Positions 23,401 to 31,254 of a stretch of DNA of 49,380 nt are shown piece after piece (within the stretch, counting starts at the first letter, position 1; the number at the start of each line of letters is the position of its first letter). The stretch lies in NCBI GenBank assembly GCA_964639225.1, contig CAZXCK010000017.1, positions 1 to 49,380 of the forward strand. Reading direction: 5' to 3'. The translations under genes and the position numbers were made by a program. Below the pieces are notes generated by a model. That model worked only from the letters and a program-made list of their open reading frames with translations, did no database searches and was not told the origin of the DNA. This DNA comes from CAZXCK01 sp964639225 (GTDB lineage: Bacteria > Chloroflexota > Anaerolineae > Aggregatilineales > Phototrophicaceae).

Positions 23401-24462
23401 TCAGTGGCGTGTGCTGCCGCGTTCTGTGCCCACCAGCAACCGGCGTAGATTGTTGTAATCTTCCAGCACGCGACCAGCGCCGCGTGCCACACAGGTCATC
23501 GCATCTTCAGCGACCCAGGCGCGGATATTCACCTCGTCGGTCAGGCGTTCCGCCAGTCCCTTAAGCTGGCTGCCGCCGCCCGCCATACAGATACCGCTTT
23601 CCATCAGGTCGGCGATGAGTTCTGGCGGGGTTTCGTCCAGGGCGTCCTTGACGGTGTCGATGAGAATATCCACCGAGCCGGACAGGGCCTCGCGCAGTTC
23701 GATTGAGCTGACCTCTACCGAGGACGGCAGCCCGGTGATGAGATTGCGCCCTTTGACAACCATCGTGCGTTCCTGTGGCAGCGGGTAGGCCGAGCCGATC
23801 TCGATTTTGACGCGCTCGGCGGTCGGTTCGCCGATGAGCAGGTTATGCTTGGTGCGCATATACTGGACGATGTCCTCGTCCATCTCGTCGCCGGCGACAC
23901 GAATCGAGCGGCTGATGACAATGCCGCCCAGAGAGAAAATCGCGATCTCAGTGGTGCCGCCGCCAATGTCAATAATCATACTGCCGCGTGTTTCGGTGAC
24001 TGGCAAACCGGCACCGATCGCGGCGGCGACAGGCTCCTCGATCAGATAGATTTCGCGCGCGCCCGCACTCAGGGCGGCGTCGTAGACGGCGCGTTTCTCG
24101 ACTTCGGTGACGCCACTGGGAATGCCGACGACCACGCGCGGGCGCGGGATGGGCACCCAGGTGTGTTCGTGCGCTTTGCGGATCAGGTGGTCCAGCATGG
24201 CCTCGGTGATCTCAAAATCGCTGATGACGCCGTCTCTCAGCGGACGCACAATCATGATGTCACGCGGATTCTTGCTCCACATTTCTTTGGCCCGCGCGCC
24301 CACTTCGCGGGGTTTGCCTGTTTTGCGTTCGGTGGCGACGAAAGACGGCTCGTTGATGACGATACCTTTACCCCGGACGCTGACCAGAGTGTTGGCAGTG
24401 CCCAGGTCGATACCGATATCGAGGGAGAACAGGCCAAAAAAATAATCCAGTGGACTTAACAC
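23401..24462 (-). CDS. mreB: Actin-like rod shape-determining protein MreB
   Basis: A 353-aa bacterial actin. The phosphate-1 motif is GIDLGTANTLV and the phosphate-2 motif is DIGGGTTEIAIFSLGGI. The adenosine-binding region MAGGGSQLKGL is present. The start is GTG with AGGAG 6 nt upstream. The N-terminal LSPLDYFFGLF is hydrophobic and may be the membrane-binding segment seen in other MreB proteins. It guides insertion of new wall and heads the minus-strand morphogenesis block, divergent from tilS. Confidence 0.97.
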   Translation of the reverse strand: MLSPLDYFFGLFSLDIGIDLGTANTLVSVRGKGIVINEPSFVATERKTGKPREVGARAKEMWSKNPRDIMIVRPLRDGVISDFEITEAMLDHLIRKAHEHTWVPIPRPRVVVGIPSGVTEVEKRAVYDAALSAGAREIYLIEEPVAAAIGAGLPVTETRGSMIIDIGGGTTEIAIFSLGGIVISRSIRVAGDEMDEDIVQYMRTKHNLLIGEPTAERVKIEIGSAYPLPQERTMVVKGRNLITGLPSSVEVSSIELREALSGSVDILIDTVKDALDETPPELIADLMESGICMAGGGSQLKGLAERLTDEVNIRAWVAEDAMTCVARGAGRVLEDYNNLRRLLVGTERGSTRH

Positions 24463-24508
24463 GAAGTGCTCCTGATAGCAGATTGGCCGCGTAAGGTCGC
24501 GACGCGCG

Positions 24509-24517
24509 ATTATAGCA
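24509..24517 (-). promoter_or_regulatory. Extended -10 promoter of mreB
   Basis: The minus-strand site is TGCTATAAT, giving a predicted start about 40 nt before the GTG of mreB. No clear -35 is seen. Confidence 0.6.
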
Positions 24518-24560
24518 TATTACAGGCGGGTAAGGATAGAAGCATTGGCATAACGTCGAG

Positions 24561-24566
24561 TATAAT
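24561..24566 (+). promoter_or_regulatory. Candidate -10 element of tilS
   Basis: A perfect TATAAT lies 46 bp before the proposed tilS start. No -35 at standard spacing is seen. If used, the transcript begins near 24573 and excludes all upstream in-frame start codons. Confidence 0.45.
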
Positions 24567-24612
24567 CAAGGTCGAATCGCCTGGGAAATCTGGTTTTAAG
24601 GGATCATTCACG

Positions 24613-26004
24613 ATTGACTCGCTAGTTGAACGTATCCGGCAAAGCCATCTGCTGCCGCCTGGTGAGCCGATGGTGGTGGGCGTCTCCGGCGGCGCGGATT
24701 CGCTGGCGCTGCTGCACGTCCTGCGCTGCCTTCAGGCCGATCTGCGGCTGACACTGCACGTCGCCAGCCTGGATCATGGGCTGCGTCCGGAATCTGCTGA
24801 TGACGTGCGCTTCGTCCAGGCGCTGGCCGCCGACTGGGAGCTGCCCTTTACAACGGAAACGGTCGATGTCCGTGCGCTGGCAGCGTCGCGTCGCGTCGGC
24901 GTGGAGACGGCAGCCCGTAACGCCCGCTATGCGTTCCTGGCGCGGGTAGCCCGCCAGATCGGCGCGCGTTCTGTGGCGGTGGCCCATCACGCTGGTGACC
25001 AGGCCGAGTCGGTGCTGCTCCATCTGCTGCGAGGGGCCGGCACACGCGGCCTGCAGGGAATGCGACCCTCGGCGCCGCTGCCCGGCGCGCCTGAACTGAC
25101 CCTGCTGCGCCCGTTTTTGTACCACACCCGCCAGGACATCCTGGATTACTGCGCTCAGCATCAACTGCAACCCCGCGAAGACCCGACCAACCAGGACACA
25201 CGTATCCTGCGTAACTATATACGTCACCAGGTGCTGCCAGTTCTCACAATTGCCAATCCTCAGGTCGAACTGGCCCTGCTGCGTCTGGCCGACAGCGCCG
25301 CCCACGATCACGATTTCATCGAGACGCATTACCGGCGGGACGTGCTGCCGCATGTCGTTTTTGCAGAGGATCGGGTGAGTTTGAGTCGGGAACGCTTCGT
25401 CGCGCTGCATCCGGCGCAGCAGCGGCGCTGGCTGCTGCACGCCATCGATCACCTGGACGGCCAGCCCAGCGCCGGACGTATCGAGCAGGCGCTGGCGGCG
25501 TGCCAGCGCGGCGTGCTGGGGCAGGTGATCGAGCTGCCGGGGCGCGTTCGCCTGCGCGTCGATTACGAGACGTTTGTCGTCGAAAAGATGGGCGCACCAC
25601 CGCCATACGATGATCTGCTGCTGCCACCCGGCTTCGAGCAGACGATCAGGCTGCCGGGGGCTGTCGCTGGGGCGGGCTGGAGCCTGCGCCTGGACTGGTG
25701 CGCGGCGGACTCTACCGGGACGCGCTTGTCGGTGCCTGCTGGCGCGCATATCTGCCTGCGCGGACGACGCCCCGGCGACCGCTTCTGTCCGTCCGGCCTG
25801 GGCGGGCGCTCGCAGAAGCTCAGCGACTGGATGATTAACCATAAACTACCGCGTGACCTGCGCGACCGGATTCCGCTGCTCGTCATCGATGAGCGTGTGG
25901 CGGCTATTGGCTGGGATGGGCGCTGGCTTGTCGGCGAGCCGTTCCTGCCCGGACCGGACTCCGGGCCAGTCGCCTGCCTGACAGTTATCGAATCGACCAT
26001 CTGA
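24613..26004 (+). CDS. tilS: tRNA(Ile)-lysidine synthetase
   Basis: About 463 aa. The N-type PP-loop is GVSGGADSLALLHVL. Other family segments are SLDHGLRPES, ARNARYAFL, AHHAGDQAES, LLRGAGTRGLQGM, and a C-terminal RPGDRFCPSGLGGRSQKLSDW. The enzyme converts C34 of tRNA-Ile(CAU) to lysidine so that it reads AUA. No ATG, GTG or TTG lies at the expected start. The best candidate is ATT 24613, with AAGGGA 9 nt upstream, giving (M)DSLVERIRQSHLLPPGE. The open frame extends back to GTG 24466, but that would run across the mreB promoter. An internal ATG at 24668 would truncate the N-terminus. Confidence 0.93.
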   Translation: MDSLVERIRQSHLLPPGEPMVVGVSGGADSLALLHVLRCLQADLRLTLHVASLDHGLRPESADDVRFVQALAADWELPFTTETVDVRALAASRRVGVETAARNARYAFLARVARQIGARSVAVAHHAGDQAESVLLHLLRGAGTRGLQGMRPSAPLPGAPELTLLRPFLYHTRQDILDYCAQHQLQPREDPTNQDTRILRNYIRHQVLPVLTIANPQVELALLRLADSAAHDHDFIETHYRRDVLPHVVFAEDRVSLSRERFVALHPAQQRRWLLHAIDHLDGQPSAGRIEQALAACQRGVLGQVIELPGRVRLRVDYETFVVEKMGAPPPYDDLLLPPGFEQTIRLPGAVAGAGWSLRLDWCAADSTGTRLSVPAGAHICLRGRRPGDRFCPSGLGGRSQKLSDWMINHKLPRDLRDRIPLLVIDERVAAIGWDGRWLVGEPFLPGPDSGPVACLTVIESTI

Positions 26005-26104
26005 TACGCTTAATCCCTATCACCCGTTGAGACAATCCAACTTCTGATTCTCCATATGTGCCAGCGCATGATTGCTGGGGGGCGCCAACCCCGCCGACGA
26101 GTTT

Positions 26105-26133
26105 TTGCGCTCGCTCCATTTGCGCGTTACAAT
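26105..26133 (+). promoter_or_regulatory. Promoter of the IclR gene
   Basis: TTGCGC (26105-26110), a 17-bp spacer and TACAAT (26128-26133). The predicted start, near 26140, falls inside the adjoining palindrome. Confidence 0.55.
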
Positions 26134-26152
26134 TCTTATCTGGTAAGAATTG
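26130..26152 (+). promoter_or_regulatory. Palindromic operator overlapping the IclR promoter
   Basis: The arms CAATTCTTA (26130-26138) and TAAGAATTG (26144-26152) are perfectly inverted around TCTGG. The site overlaps the -10 and the predicted start, the classic position for autorepression by an IclR dimer. Confidence 0.75.
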
Positions 26153-26210
26153 AATATCATGGAGTGGAAAAATCTCAGGCAAAACGCAAAGCAGTTCGGC
26201 CATTCATCGC

Positions 26211-26924
26211 GTGCTGGACATCCTGCTGCTTTTCCAGGATGGAAAAGAGCGCAAATCCATAGATGAAATCAGCCAGGCGCTTGACCTGCCCAAGAGCACG
26301 GCTTACCGGCTGGTGCGTATCCTCCAGGAAAGCGGCCTGCTGGAAAAGGCTGGCAGCGCCCATTACCAACTGGGTGTGACCTTTCTCAAACTCAGCCGTG
26401 TGGCGCTGAACAGCAACCGTGATATTCGCCTGATGGCGCTGCCTGGTATGAAGCGTGTCGCTGAGGCAGTCGCCGAGTCGGTGTCGCTGATGCGCCTGAT
26501 GAATCGCCAGGTGGTGTGCATCGAGAGCATCGAAGGCCAGCACGCGCTGCGCGTCAGCATCGAGCAGGGGCGCACGCAGCTTCTGCACGCGGGGGCGTCG
26601 TCGCGGGTGCTGCTGGCGCATCTGCCTGAATCCGAATGGCCGGATTACCTGGAATTTCCGTTACGACGATTCACCGAGACGACCATCACCGATTTTGACG
26701 CGCTGCGGGCCAATCTACGCCAGGTGCGCCGGGATGGCTACACCATCTCCAACGGCGAGATCGACATCGGTGCGCGGGCGGTGGCCGTGCCACTGTTCAA
26801 CAGCCGCGACGAAGTGGTGGCCGCGTTGAGTATTGAAGCGCCGGCTATGCGTATGCCGGACGAAACAGCCCGGCGCTATATCGAGCTTTTACAGCAGGAA
26901 GCCGCGCATATTCGTGCCGGTTAA
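26211..26924 (+). CDS. IclR-family transcriptional regulator
   Basis: The 237-aa frame from GTG 26211 has a winged helix (IDEISQALDLPKSTAYRLVR) and an IclR effector domain (about 75-237; VCIESIEG, LLHAGASSRVLLAH, ISNGEIDIGARAVAVPLFN). The conserved lead-in SSSAIHR is encoded in frame just upstream, so the true start is earlier. An ATG at 26159 is one frame off; removing one base from the A5 run 26168-26172 would join it in frame. Otherwise ATC 26172 could be a non-AUG start. The gene follows a palindromic operator and precedes an ABC importer by 94 bp, whose expression it probably controls in response to that importer's substrate. Confidence 0.88.
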   Translation: MLDILLLFQDGKERKSIDEISQALDLPKSTAYRLVRILQESGLLEKAGSAHYQLGVTFLKLSRVALNSNRDIRLMALPGMKRVAEAVAESVSLMRLMNRQVVCIESIEGQHALRVSIEQGRTQLLHAGASSRVLLAHLPESEWPDYLEFPLRRFTETTITDFDALRANLRQVRRDGYTISNGEIDIGARAVAVPLFNSRDEVVAALSIEAPAMRMPDETARRYIELLQQEAAHIRAG

Positions 26925-27018
26925 CCAACAAGGGTCTTGCGCAAAGTGCCCATCAAGTGAGCTGGCTGCTTTGCGAGGTCAAAACATTGTCAACGGAATA
27001 CTTACAGGAGTGGTTCGA

Positions 27019-28530
27019 ATGAGGAAGCTGTCATTGTTACTGGTCGTGCTGCTGATGCTGTCCCTGGGGGCTGGCATCGTGGCGGCGCAGGAAGAAGGCG
27101 GCACGCTGCGCGCAGCGTGGCAGGCGAACTGGGAGAGTCTTGATCCGCATGTCGCCAGTTCCGAAGCGACTTTCCAGGTACTCAACAACGTACTGGAAAC
27201 GCTGACGTTCTTCGACGACGACATGAATCTGATCCCCTGGCTGGCCGAGGACTGGGAAAACTCCGAGGACGGGCTGACGTGGACGTTTATGCTCCGCGAA
27301 GGTGTGACCTTCAGTAACGGGCGCGAACTGACAGCCGAGGATGTGAAGTGGTCGTTTGACCGCCTCATCGATCCGGAAATCGGCTCCGGTAACGCCTTCC
27401 GCCTGGGTGGCGCGGGGACAGTTATCGAGGTGATCGACGATTACACCGTAAGTATCACCACCGAGAGCCGCATCGCCACGCTGCCGGCTTCGCTGGCCGC
27501 TAACAAATCGACGGGTATCATGGCCCCCGAAAGCGTGGACGATGAAGGTATGGTCAGCGTGCCCATTGGCAGTGGCCCGTTTGTGATCTCGGAAATCGAG
27601 GGTACGACGCGCCTGGTGTTGTCGCGCAATGACAACTACTGGCAGGAAGGCATTCCCTACCTGGATGAGGTGGTCATTACTCCCATCACCGACGATTCGA
27701 CACGCGAGCTGGCGCTCCAGGGCGGCGAGATGGACTGGATTTTCACCATCGCCCCGCAGAACCTGGAAGCCCTGCAGGACGACCCCAACGTGATCGTGGA
27801 GACAGCACCGCGTCTGTCTTATGACTACTTCGGCCTGAACCTGAACCGCGAGCCGTTCAACGATGTGCGCGTGCGCCAGGCTATCGCCTACGCCATTGAC
27901 CGCGAGACGATCTGCGCCTTCGCGTTCTTCAACATCTGCGAGCCGGTCCAGGGGCCGACCGCCAGCGGTACGCCCTGGTACTTCCCCTACGCGCCGTATG
28001 ATCGTGATCTGGATATGGCCCGCGAGCTGCTGGCCGAGGCTGGCTATGCGGACGGCTTCACGATGGAGATCATGCCCGCTGTCGGCTTTGACGAGACCAT
28101 TCGTGGCGCGCAGATCGTGCAGCAGCAGTTGGCCGAAGTGGGCATCACCGTTGAGATCGACGCGGTCGAGTTTGGCGAATGGCTGGAGCGCCAGGGTGCT
28201 GGTGATTTCGATGCCTTTATGCTGAGCTGGCTGGGCCTGACTGACGCTGAGGATTACTTCTATCTTCAGCATCGCACCGATCAGACGTTTAACTTCACCG
28301 GTTACAGCAATCCAGAGTTCGACGAGCTGGTGGATCGTGGCCGCGAAATCGCCGACTTTGACGAGCGTTATGCCGTCTACGAGGCCGCCAACCAGATTCT
28401 GGTTGACGACGCCCCCTACATCTACATGTACGCCAAGAGCGAAGTCAAGGCATGGGCACCGAATGTCCAGGGCTTCGTTGTTCGCCCGGACTCCGCTGTG
28501 AACTTCTGGACCGTCTGGCTGGAAGAATAG
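27019..28530 (+). CDS. ABC transporter substrate-binding protein, family 5 (peptide/nickel/opine type)
   Basis: A 503-aa extracytoplasmic solute-binding protein. The start ATG 27019 follows AGGAG by 8 nt. The signal peptide occupies about residues 1-23 (ending GIVAAQ, without a lipobox Cys at the usual site). The family-5 fold is shown by GGTLRAAWQANWESLDPH, LAEDWENSEDGLTWTFMLRE, GVTFSNGRELTAEDVKWSFD and NDVRVRQAIAYAIDRE. It lies downstream of the IclR gene and upstream of two permeases. IclR partners of such systems often sense organic acids or opine-like compounds, but the substrate cannot be deduced. Confidence 0.93.
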   Translation: MRKLSLLLVVLLMLSLGAGIVAAQEEGGTLRAAWQANWESLDPHVASSEATFQVLNNVLETLTFFDDDMNLIPWLAEDWENSEDGLTWTFMLREGVTFSNGRELTAEDVKWSFDRLIDPEIGSGNAFRLGGAGTVIEVIDDYTVSITTESRIATLPASLAANKSTGIMAPESVDDEGMVSVPIGSGPFVISEIEGTTRLVLSRNDNYWQEGIPYLDEVVITPITDDSTRELALQGGEMDWIFTIAPQNLEALQDDPNVIVETAPRLSYDYFGLNLNREPFNDVRVRQAIAYAIDRETICAFAFFNICEPVQGPTASGTPWYFPYAPYDRDLDMARELLAEAGYADGFTMEIMPAVGFDETIRGAQIVQQQLAEVGITVEIDAVEFGEWLERQGAGDFDAFMLSWLGLTDAEDYFYLQHRTDQTFNFTGYSNPEFDELVDRGREIADFDERYAVYEAANQILVDDAPYIYMYAKSEVKAWAPNVQGFVVRPDSAVNFWTVWLEE

Positions 28531-28547
28531 CACCTGTTCAATCCGGC

Positions 28548-28624
28548 GATGAGACGCCGCTGTGTGGGGAAGCTGGCGTCTCATCGGTCAACCCATGCCG
28601 GGACGCTGACCCGTCCCGGCTTTT
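28548..28624 (+). terminator. Tandem hairpins between binding-protein and permease genes
   Basis: Hairpin 1 is GATGAGACGCC (28548-28558) with GGCGTCTCATC (28575-28585). Hairpin 2 is GCCGGGACG (28597-28605) with CGTCCCGGC (28612-28620), followed by TTTT. This should stabilise the upstream mRNA 3' end and partly terminate transcription, giving binding protein in excess over permease. Confidence 0.75.
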
Positions 28625-28664
28625 CATACCCTCACAAGTCTCCGGCTGAGGTGACACGACCCTT

Positions 28665-29612
28665 ATGAACATCCGCTATGTACTCCAACGGTTGTTATTC
28701 GCGCTGTTTGTGGTGATAGGCGTGACGTTTGTCGCCTTTATGATTATCCAGCTTGTCCCCGGCGACCCGGCGCGGGTCTCGCTGGGCGTGCAGGCCACCG
28801 ATGAACTGGTCGAAGCCCGCCGCGAGCGCCTGGGCCTCAACCGCCCCGTGCTGGAACAGTATGGCTCGTGGCTGGTGAATTTGTCGCAGGGCAACCTGGG
28901 CTACAGTCTGATTACCGGCCAGCCCATCACCCCGCAGATCACCCAGCGCCTGCCAGTGACGCTGCAACTGGCCGGGTTGTCGGTGGTAATCGGCATGATG
29001 ATCGCTTTTCCGCTGGGCATTATCTCCGCCATGCGACCGGGCAGCATCACCGATCTGATCGCGTCGTTTGTCAGCCAGATTGGTATCGCCGTGCCCGATT
29101 TCTGGATGGGGATTTTGCTGGTGCTGCTGTTTTCGACCACGCTGGGGTTGCTGCCGCCCAGCGGCTATACGCCGATTACGCGCGACTTTGGCGACTGGCT
29201 GTCGCATATGATTCTGCCCGCCGTCACCGCTGGCATGATCAGCGGCGCTATCCAGACCCGTTTCGTGCGCAGTGCCATGCTCGAAGTCCTGGGGCAGACG
29301 TATATCCAGACGGCGCGCGCCAAAGGTCTGCGCGAGCGCACCGTCGTCACGCGCCATGCGCTGCGTAACGCGCTGATTACTATCGTGACCATCATCGGGT
29401 TACAGATGACCGCGCTGCTGAGTTCGGTCGTCGTCATCGAGATTGTGTTCTCGCTGCCGGGCCTGGGCCAGTTGGCACTGGATGCCGTGCTGGACCGTGA
29501 CTATTCCCTGCTCCAGGGAACCGTATTTGTCATCGCCGTGCTGGTGACGTTTATCAATCTGCTGGTGGATATGCTGTACTTCTTGCTTGATCCGCGCATC
29601 GAGTATGCTTAG
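28665..29612 (+). CDS. ABC transporter permease, DppB/OppB type
   Basis: A 315-aa inner-membrane permease with six predicted helices. It has the family N-terminus (YVLQRLLFALFVVIGVTFVA, then MIIQLVPGDPA) and the EAA loop (ARAKGLRERTVVTRHALRNA) that docks the ATPase. It lies 21 bp upstream of the second permease. No ATP-binding subunit is encoded in the operon. Confidence 0.95.
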   Translation: MNIRYVLQRLLFALFVVIGVTFVAFMIIQLVPGDPARVSLGVQATDELVEARRERLGLNRPVLEQYGSWLVNLSQGNLGYSLITGQPITPQITQRLPVTLQLAGLSVVIGMMIAFPLGIISAMRPGSITDLIASFVSQIGIAVPDFWMGILLVLLFSTTLGLLPPSGYTPITRDFGDWLSHMILPAVTAGMISGAIQTRFVRSAMLEVLGQTYIQTARAKGLRERTVVTRHALRNALITIVTIIGLQMTALLSSVVVIEIVFSLPGLGQLALDAVLDRDYSLLQGTVFVIAVLVTFINLLVDMLYFLLDPRIEYA

Positions 29613-29633
29613 CGACCGGGAAAGCGCACACCG

Positions 29634-30527
29634 ATGACCACGAACGTAACTTCACTCCACAATGACGACGATCAGTTGCAGTCGCGCACGCTGTTACAGG
29701 ACATGCTCTATCGCTTTGTCCGTCACCGTGTTGGGATGCTGGGTGCCAGCATTACGTTGCTGCTGGTTGTGCTGGCGATCTTCGGTCCCACGCTGGCGCC
29801 GCATCCACCCAACCAGATGAACTTCGCCGACCAGTTCTCCCCGCCGACGCTGGAGTACCCGCTGGGGACGGACGACTTCGGGCGCGATATCCTGAGTCGC
29901 ATCATGTATGGCGCGCGGATTTCGCTGATGGTGGGCGCGATCGCCGTCGGGCTGGCGGCTACGGTGGGCACGGTGCTGGGGATGGCAGCCGGTTATGGCA
30001 ATCGCCTGGTGGATGAAGTCATCATGCGGACGATGGATGTATTGTTCGCCTTCCCGACGATTCTGCTGGCGCTGGCTGTTATGGCTATTCTGGGGCGCGG
30101 CGTCTCCAATGCGATGATCGCCATCGGCATCGTGTACATTCCGATCTTCGCCCGCATCGCGCGCGGGGCGACGCTCTCCGTTAAGAACGAGGAATTCGTG
30201 CGCGCGGCGGAAGCCCTGGGCGGCGGTGATCTGCACATTCTGGTGCGGCACATCTTCCCCAACATCCTGGCTCCGCTCATTGTGGAGACGGCGCTCAGTC
30301 TGTCTTTCGCTATCCTGGCTGAGGCCGCTCTGAGCTTCTTCGGGCTGGGTACGCAGCCGCCGGACCCCAGTTGGGGACGGATGCTCAACGAGGGGCGCGG
30401 CTTCTTCCGCCAGTCCATCTGGATGGGTATCTTTCCCGGCCTGGCGATTATGCTGAGTGTGATGGGCTTTAATTTTCTGGGCGACGGCCTGCGCGACTCG
30501 CTCGACCCGCGCCTGAAGAATCGCTAA
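29634..30527 (+). CDS. ABC transporter permease, DppC/OppC type
   Basis: A 297-aa permease with the DppC-type N-terminus (RHRVGMLGASITLLLV), the GTDDFGRDILSRIMYGAR segment and the EAA loop (RAAEALGGGDLHILVRHIFP). The C-terminus GLGTQPPDPSWGRML is typical. It pairs with the preceding DppB-type permease. The operon ends here: the next gene, a Uma2 protein, has its own TATAAT. The required DppD/DppF ATPases must be supplied from elsewhere. Confidence 0.95.
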   Translation: MTTNVTSLHNDDDQLQSRTLLQDMLYRFVRHRVGMLGASITLLLVVLAIFGPTLAPHPPNQMNFADQFSPPTLEYPLGTDDFGRDILSRIMYGARISLMVGAIAVGLAATVGTVLGMAAGYGNRLVDEVIMRTMDVLFAFPTILLALAVMAILGRGVSNAMIAIGIVYIPIFARIARGATLSVKNEEFVRAAEALGGGDLHILVRHIFPNILAPLIVETALSLSFAILAEAALSFFGLGTQPPDPSWGRMLNEGRGFFRQSIWMGIFPGLAIMLSVMGFNFLGDGLRDSLDPRLKNR

Positions 30528-30541
30528 CTCCGGGGTATAAT
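30513..30541 (+). promoter_or_regulatory. Candidate promoter of the Uma2 gene
   Basis: CTGAAG (30513-30518), a 17-bp spacer and a perfect TATAAT (30536-30541). The -35 is weak and overlaps the end of the permease gene. Confidence 0.45.
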
Positions 30542-30573
30542 GGACGCTGAAGACGGATACAGGATTGTGACCG

Positions 30574-31131
30574 ATGGTATCGCAGGATCGACCCTACACA
30601 CGCAGCGACTATGAGGCGCTGGTCGAGCAGTACCCCGACCGGCGGCTGGAACTCATCCACGGGGAGATTGTCGAGAAAATGCCGACACAACTACACGCTT
30701 ACATCGTCCATATGTTGAGCGGTTTCCTTTTCGTTTTTCTGCGGCAGAATCCTCTGGGTTATGCGCTGGTCGAGGCGCGTTACGGCCTGCCCGATGACCA
30801 GGACAACCAGCGTATCCCCGATTTTTCGTTCGTCAGCCGGGAAAAAGGCCCGCTGGTGACATCCGGCCCGGCCCCCTATATGCCTGATCTGGCGGTTGAG
30901 GTGCAGTCTCCGGGGCAGAGCGACCGCCTCATGGTCGACAAAGCGGCTTATTACCTGGCGCACGGCTCGCGGATGGTGTGGCTGGTGTACCCGGATAAGC
31001 AGTTGGTCGAAGTGCTGACAGCCGACGACCGCCATCTGCTGACTGGAGGCGACAGCATCGACGGTGGCGATGTGCTGCCGGGCTTCAGCCTGCTGGTGCG
31101 CGATCTGTTCCCGGCTGAGGAAACAGCGTAA
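30574..31131 (+). CDS. Uma2-family putative restriction-endonuclease-fold protein
   Basis: A 185-aa protein of the Uma2 (DUF820) family. Family features are YTRSDYEALVEQ, RRLELIHGEIVEKMP, IPDFSFV, and LAVEVQSPGQSDRLMVDKAAYYLAHGSRMVWLV. These contain the PD-(D/E)xK-like residues Asp in IPDF, Glu in VEVQSP and Lys in DKAAYY. The family is very abundant in Chloroflexota and cyanobacteria; its cellular role is unestablished. No methyltransferase partner is adjacent. Confidence 0.92.
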   Translation: MVSQDRPYTRSDYEALVEQYPDRRLELIHGEIVEKMPTQLHAYIVHMLSGFLFVFLRQNPLGYALVEARYGLPDDQDNQRIPDFSFVSREKGPLVTSGPAPYMPDLAVEVQSPGQSDRLMVDKAAYYLAHGSRMVWLVYPDKQLVEVLTADDRHLLTGGDSIDGGDVLPGFSLLVRDLFPAEETA

Positions 31132-31241
31132 CGCCTCGATCTCCCGCTGCTTTGCTGCCACAACCCCACGATTGCCATTGCCCCCTGTTCGAGTCGCCCT
31201 TATACTTGGCCTGGTCAACACAACCCGGATGAATACTGGTC

Positions 31242-31247
31242 TATACT
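31242..31247 (+). promoter_or_regulatory. -10 element placed for a leaderless K+ channel mRNA
   Basis: TATACT ends 7 bp before the ATG at 31255. No Shine-Dalgarno lies between. Standard spacing puts transcription start at or next to the A of the ATG. No -35 is clear. Confidence 0.45.
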
Positions 31248-31254
31248 GCTGCGT

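Noticed and set aside
26159..26190. A separate small peptide gene starting at ATG 26159
   Set aside because: The frame ends quickly and the downstream IclR frame fits better as a shifted continuation.
26940..26975. CGCAAAG/CTTTGCG inverted repeat before the ABC binding protein
   Set aside because: The 7-bp arms are separated by 22 nt with no T tract; it could be an IclR site but does not match the strong palindrome at 26130.
27037..28584. Minus-strand open frame (515 codons) over the ABC binding protein
   Set aside because: It is a shadow of the plus-strand gene, which has a signal peptide, ribosome site and family motifs.
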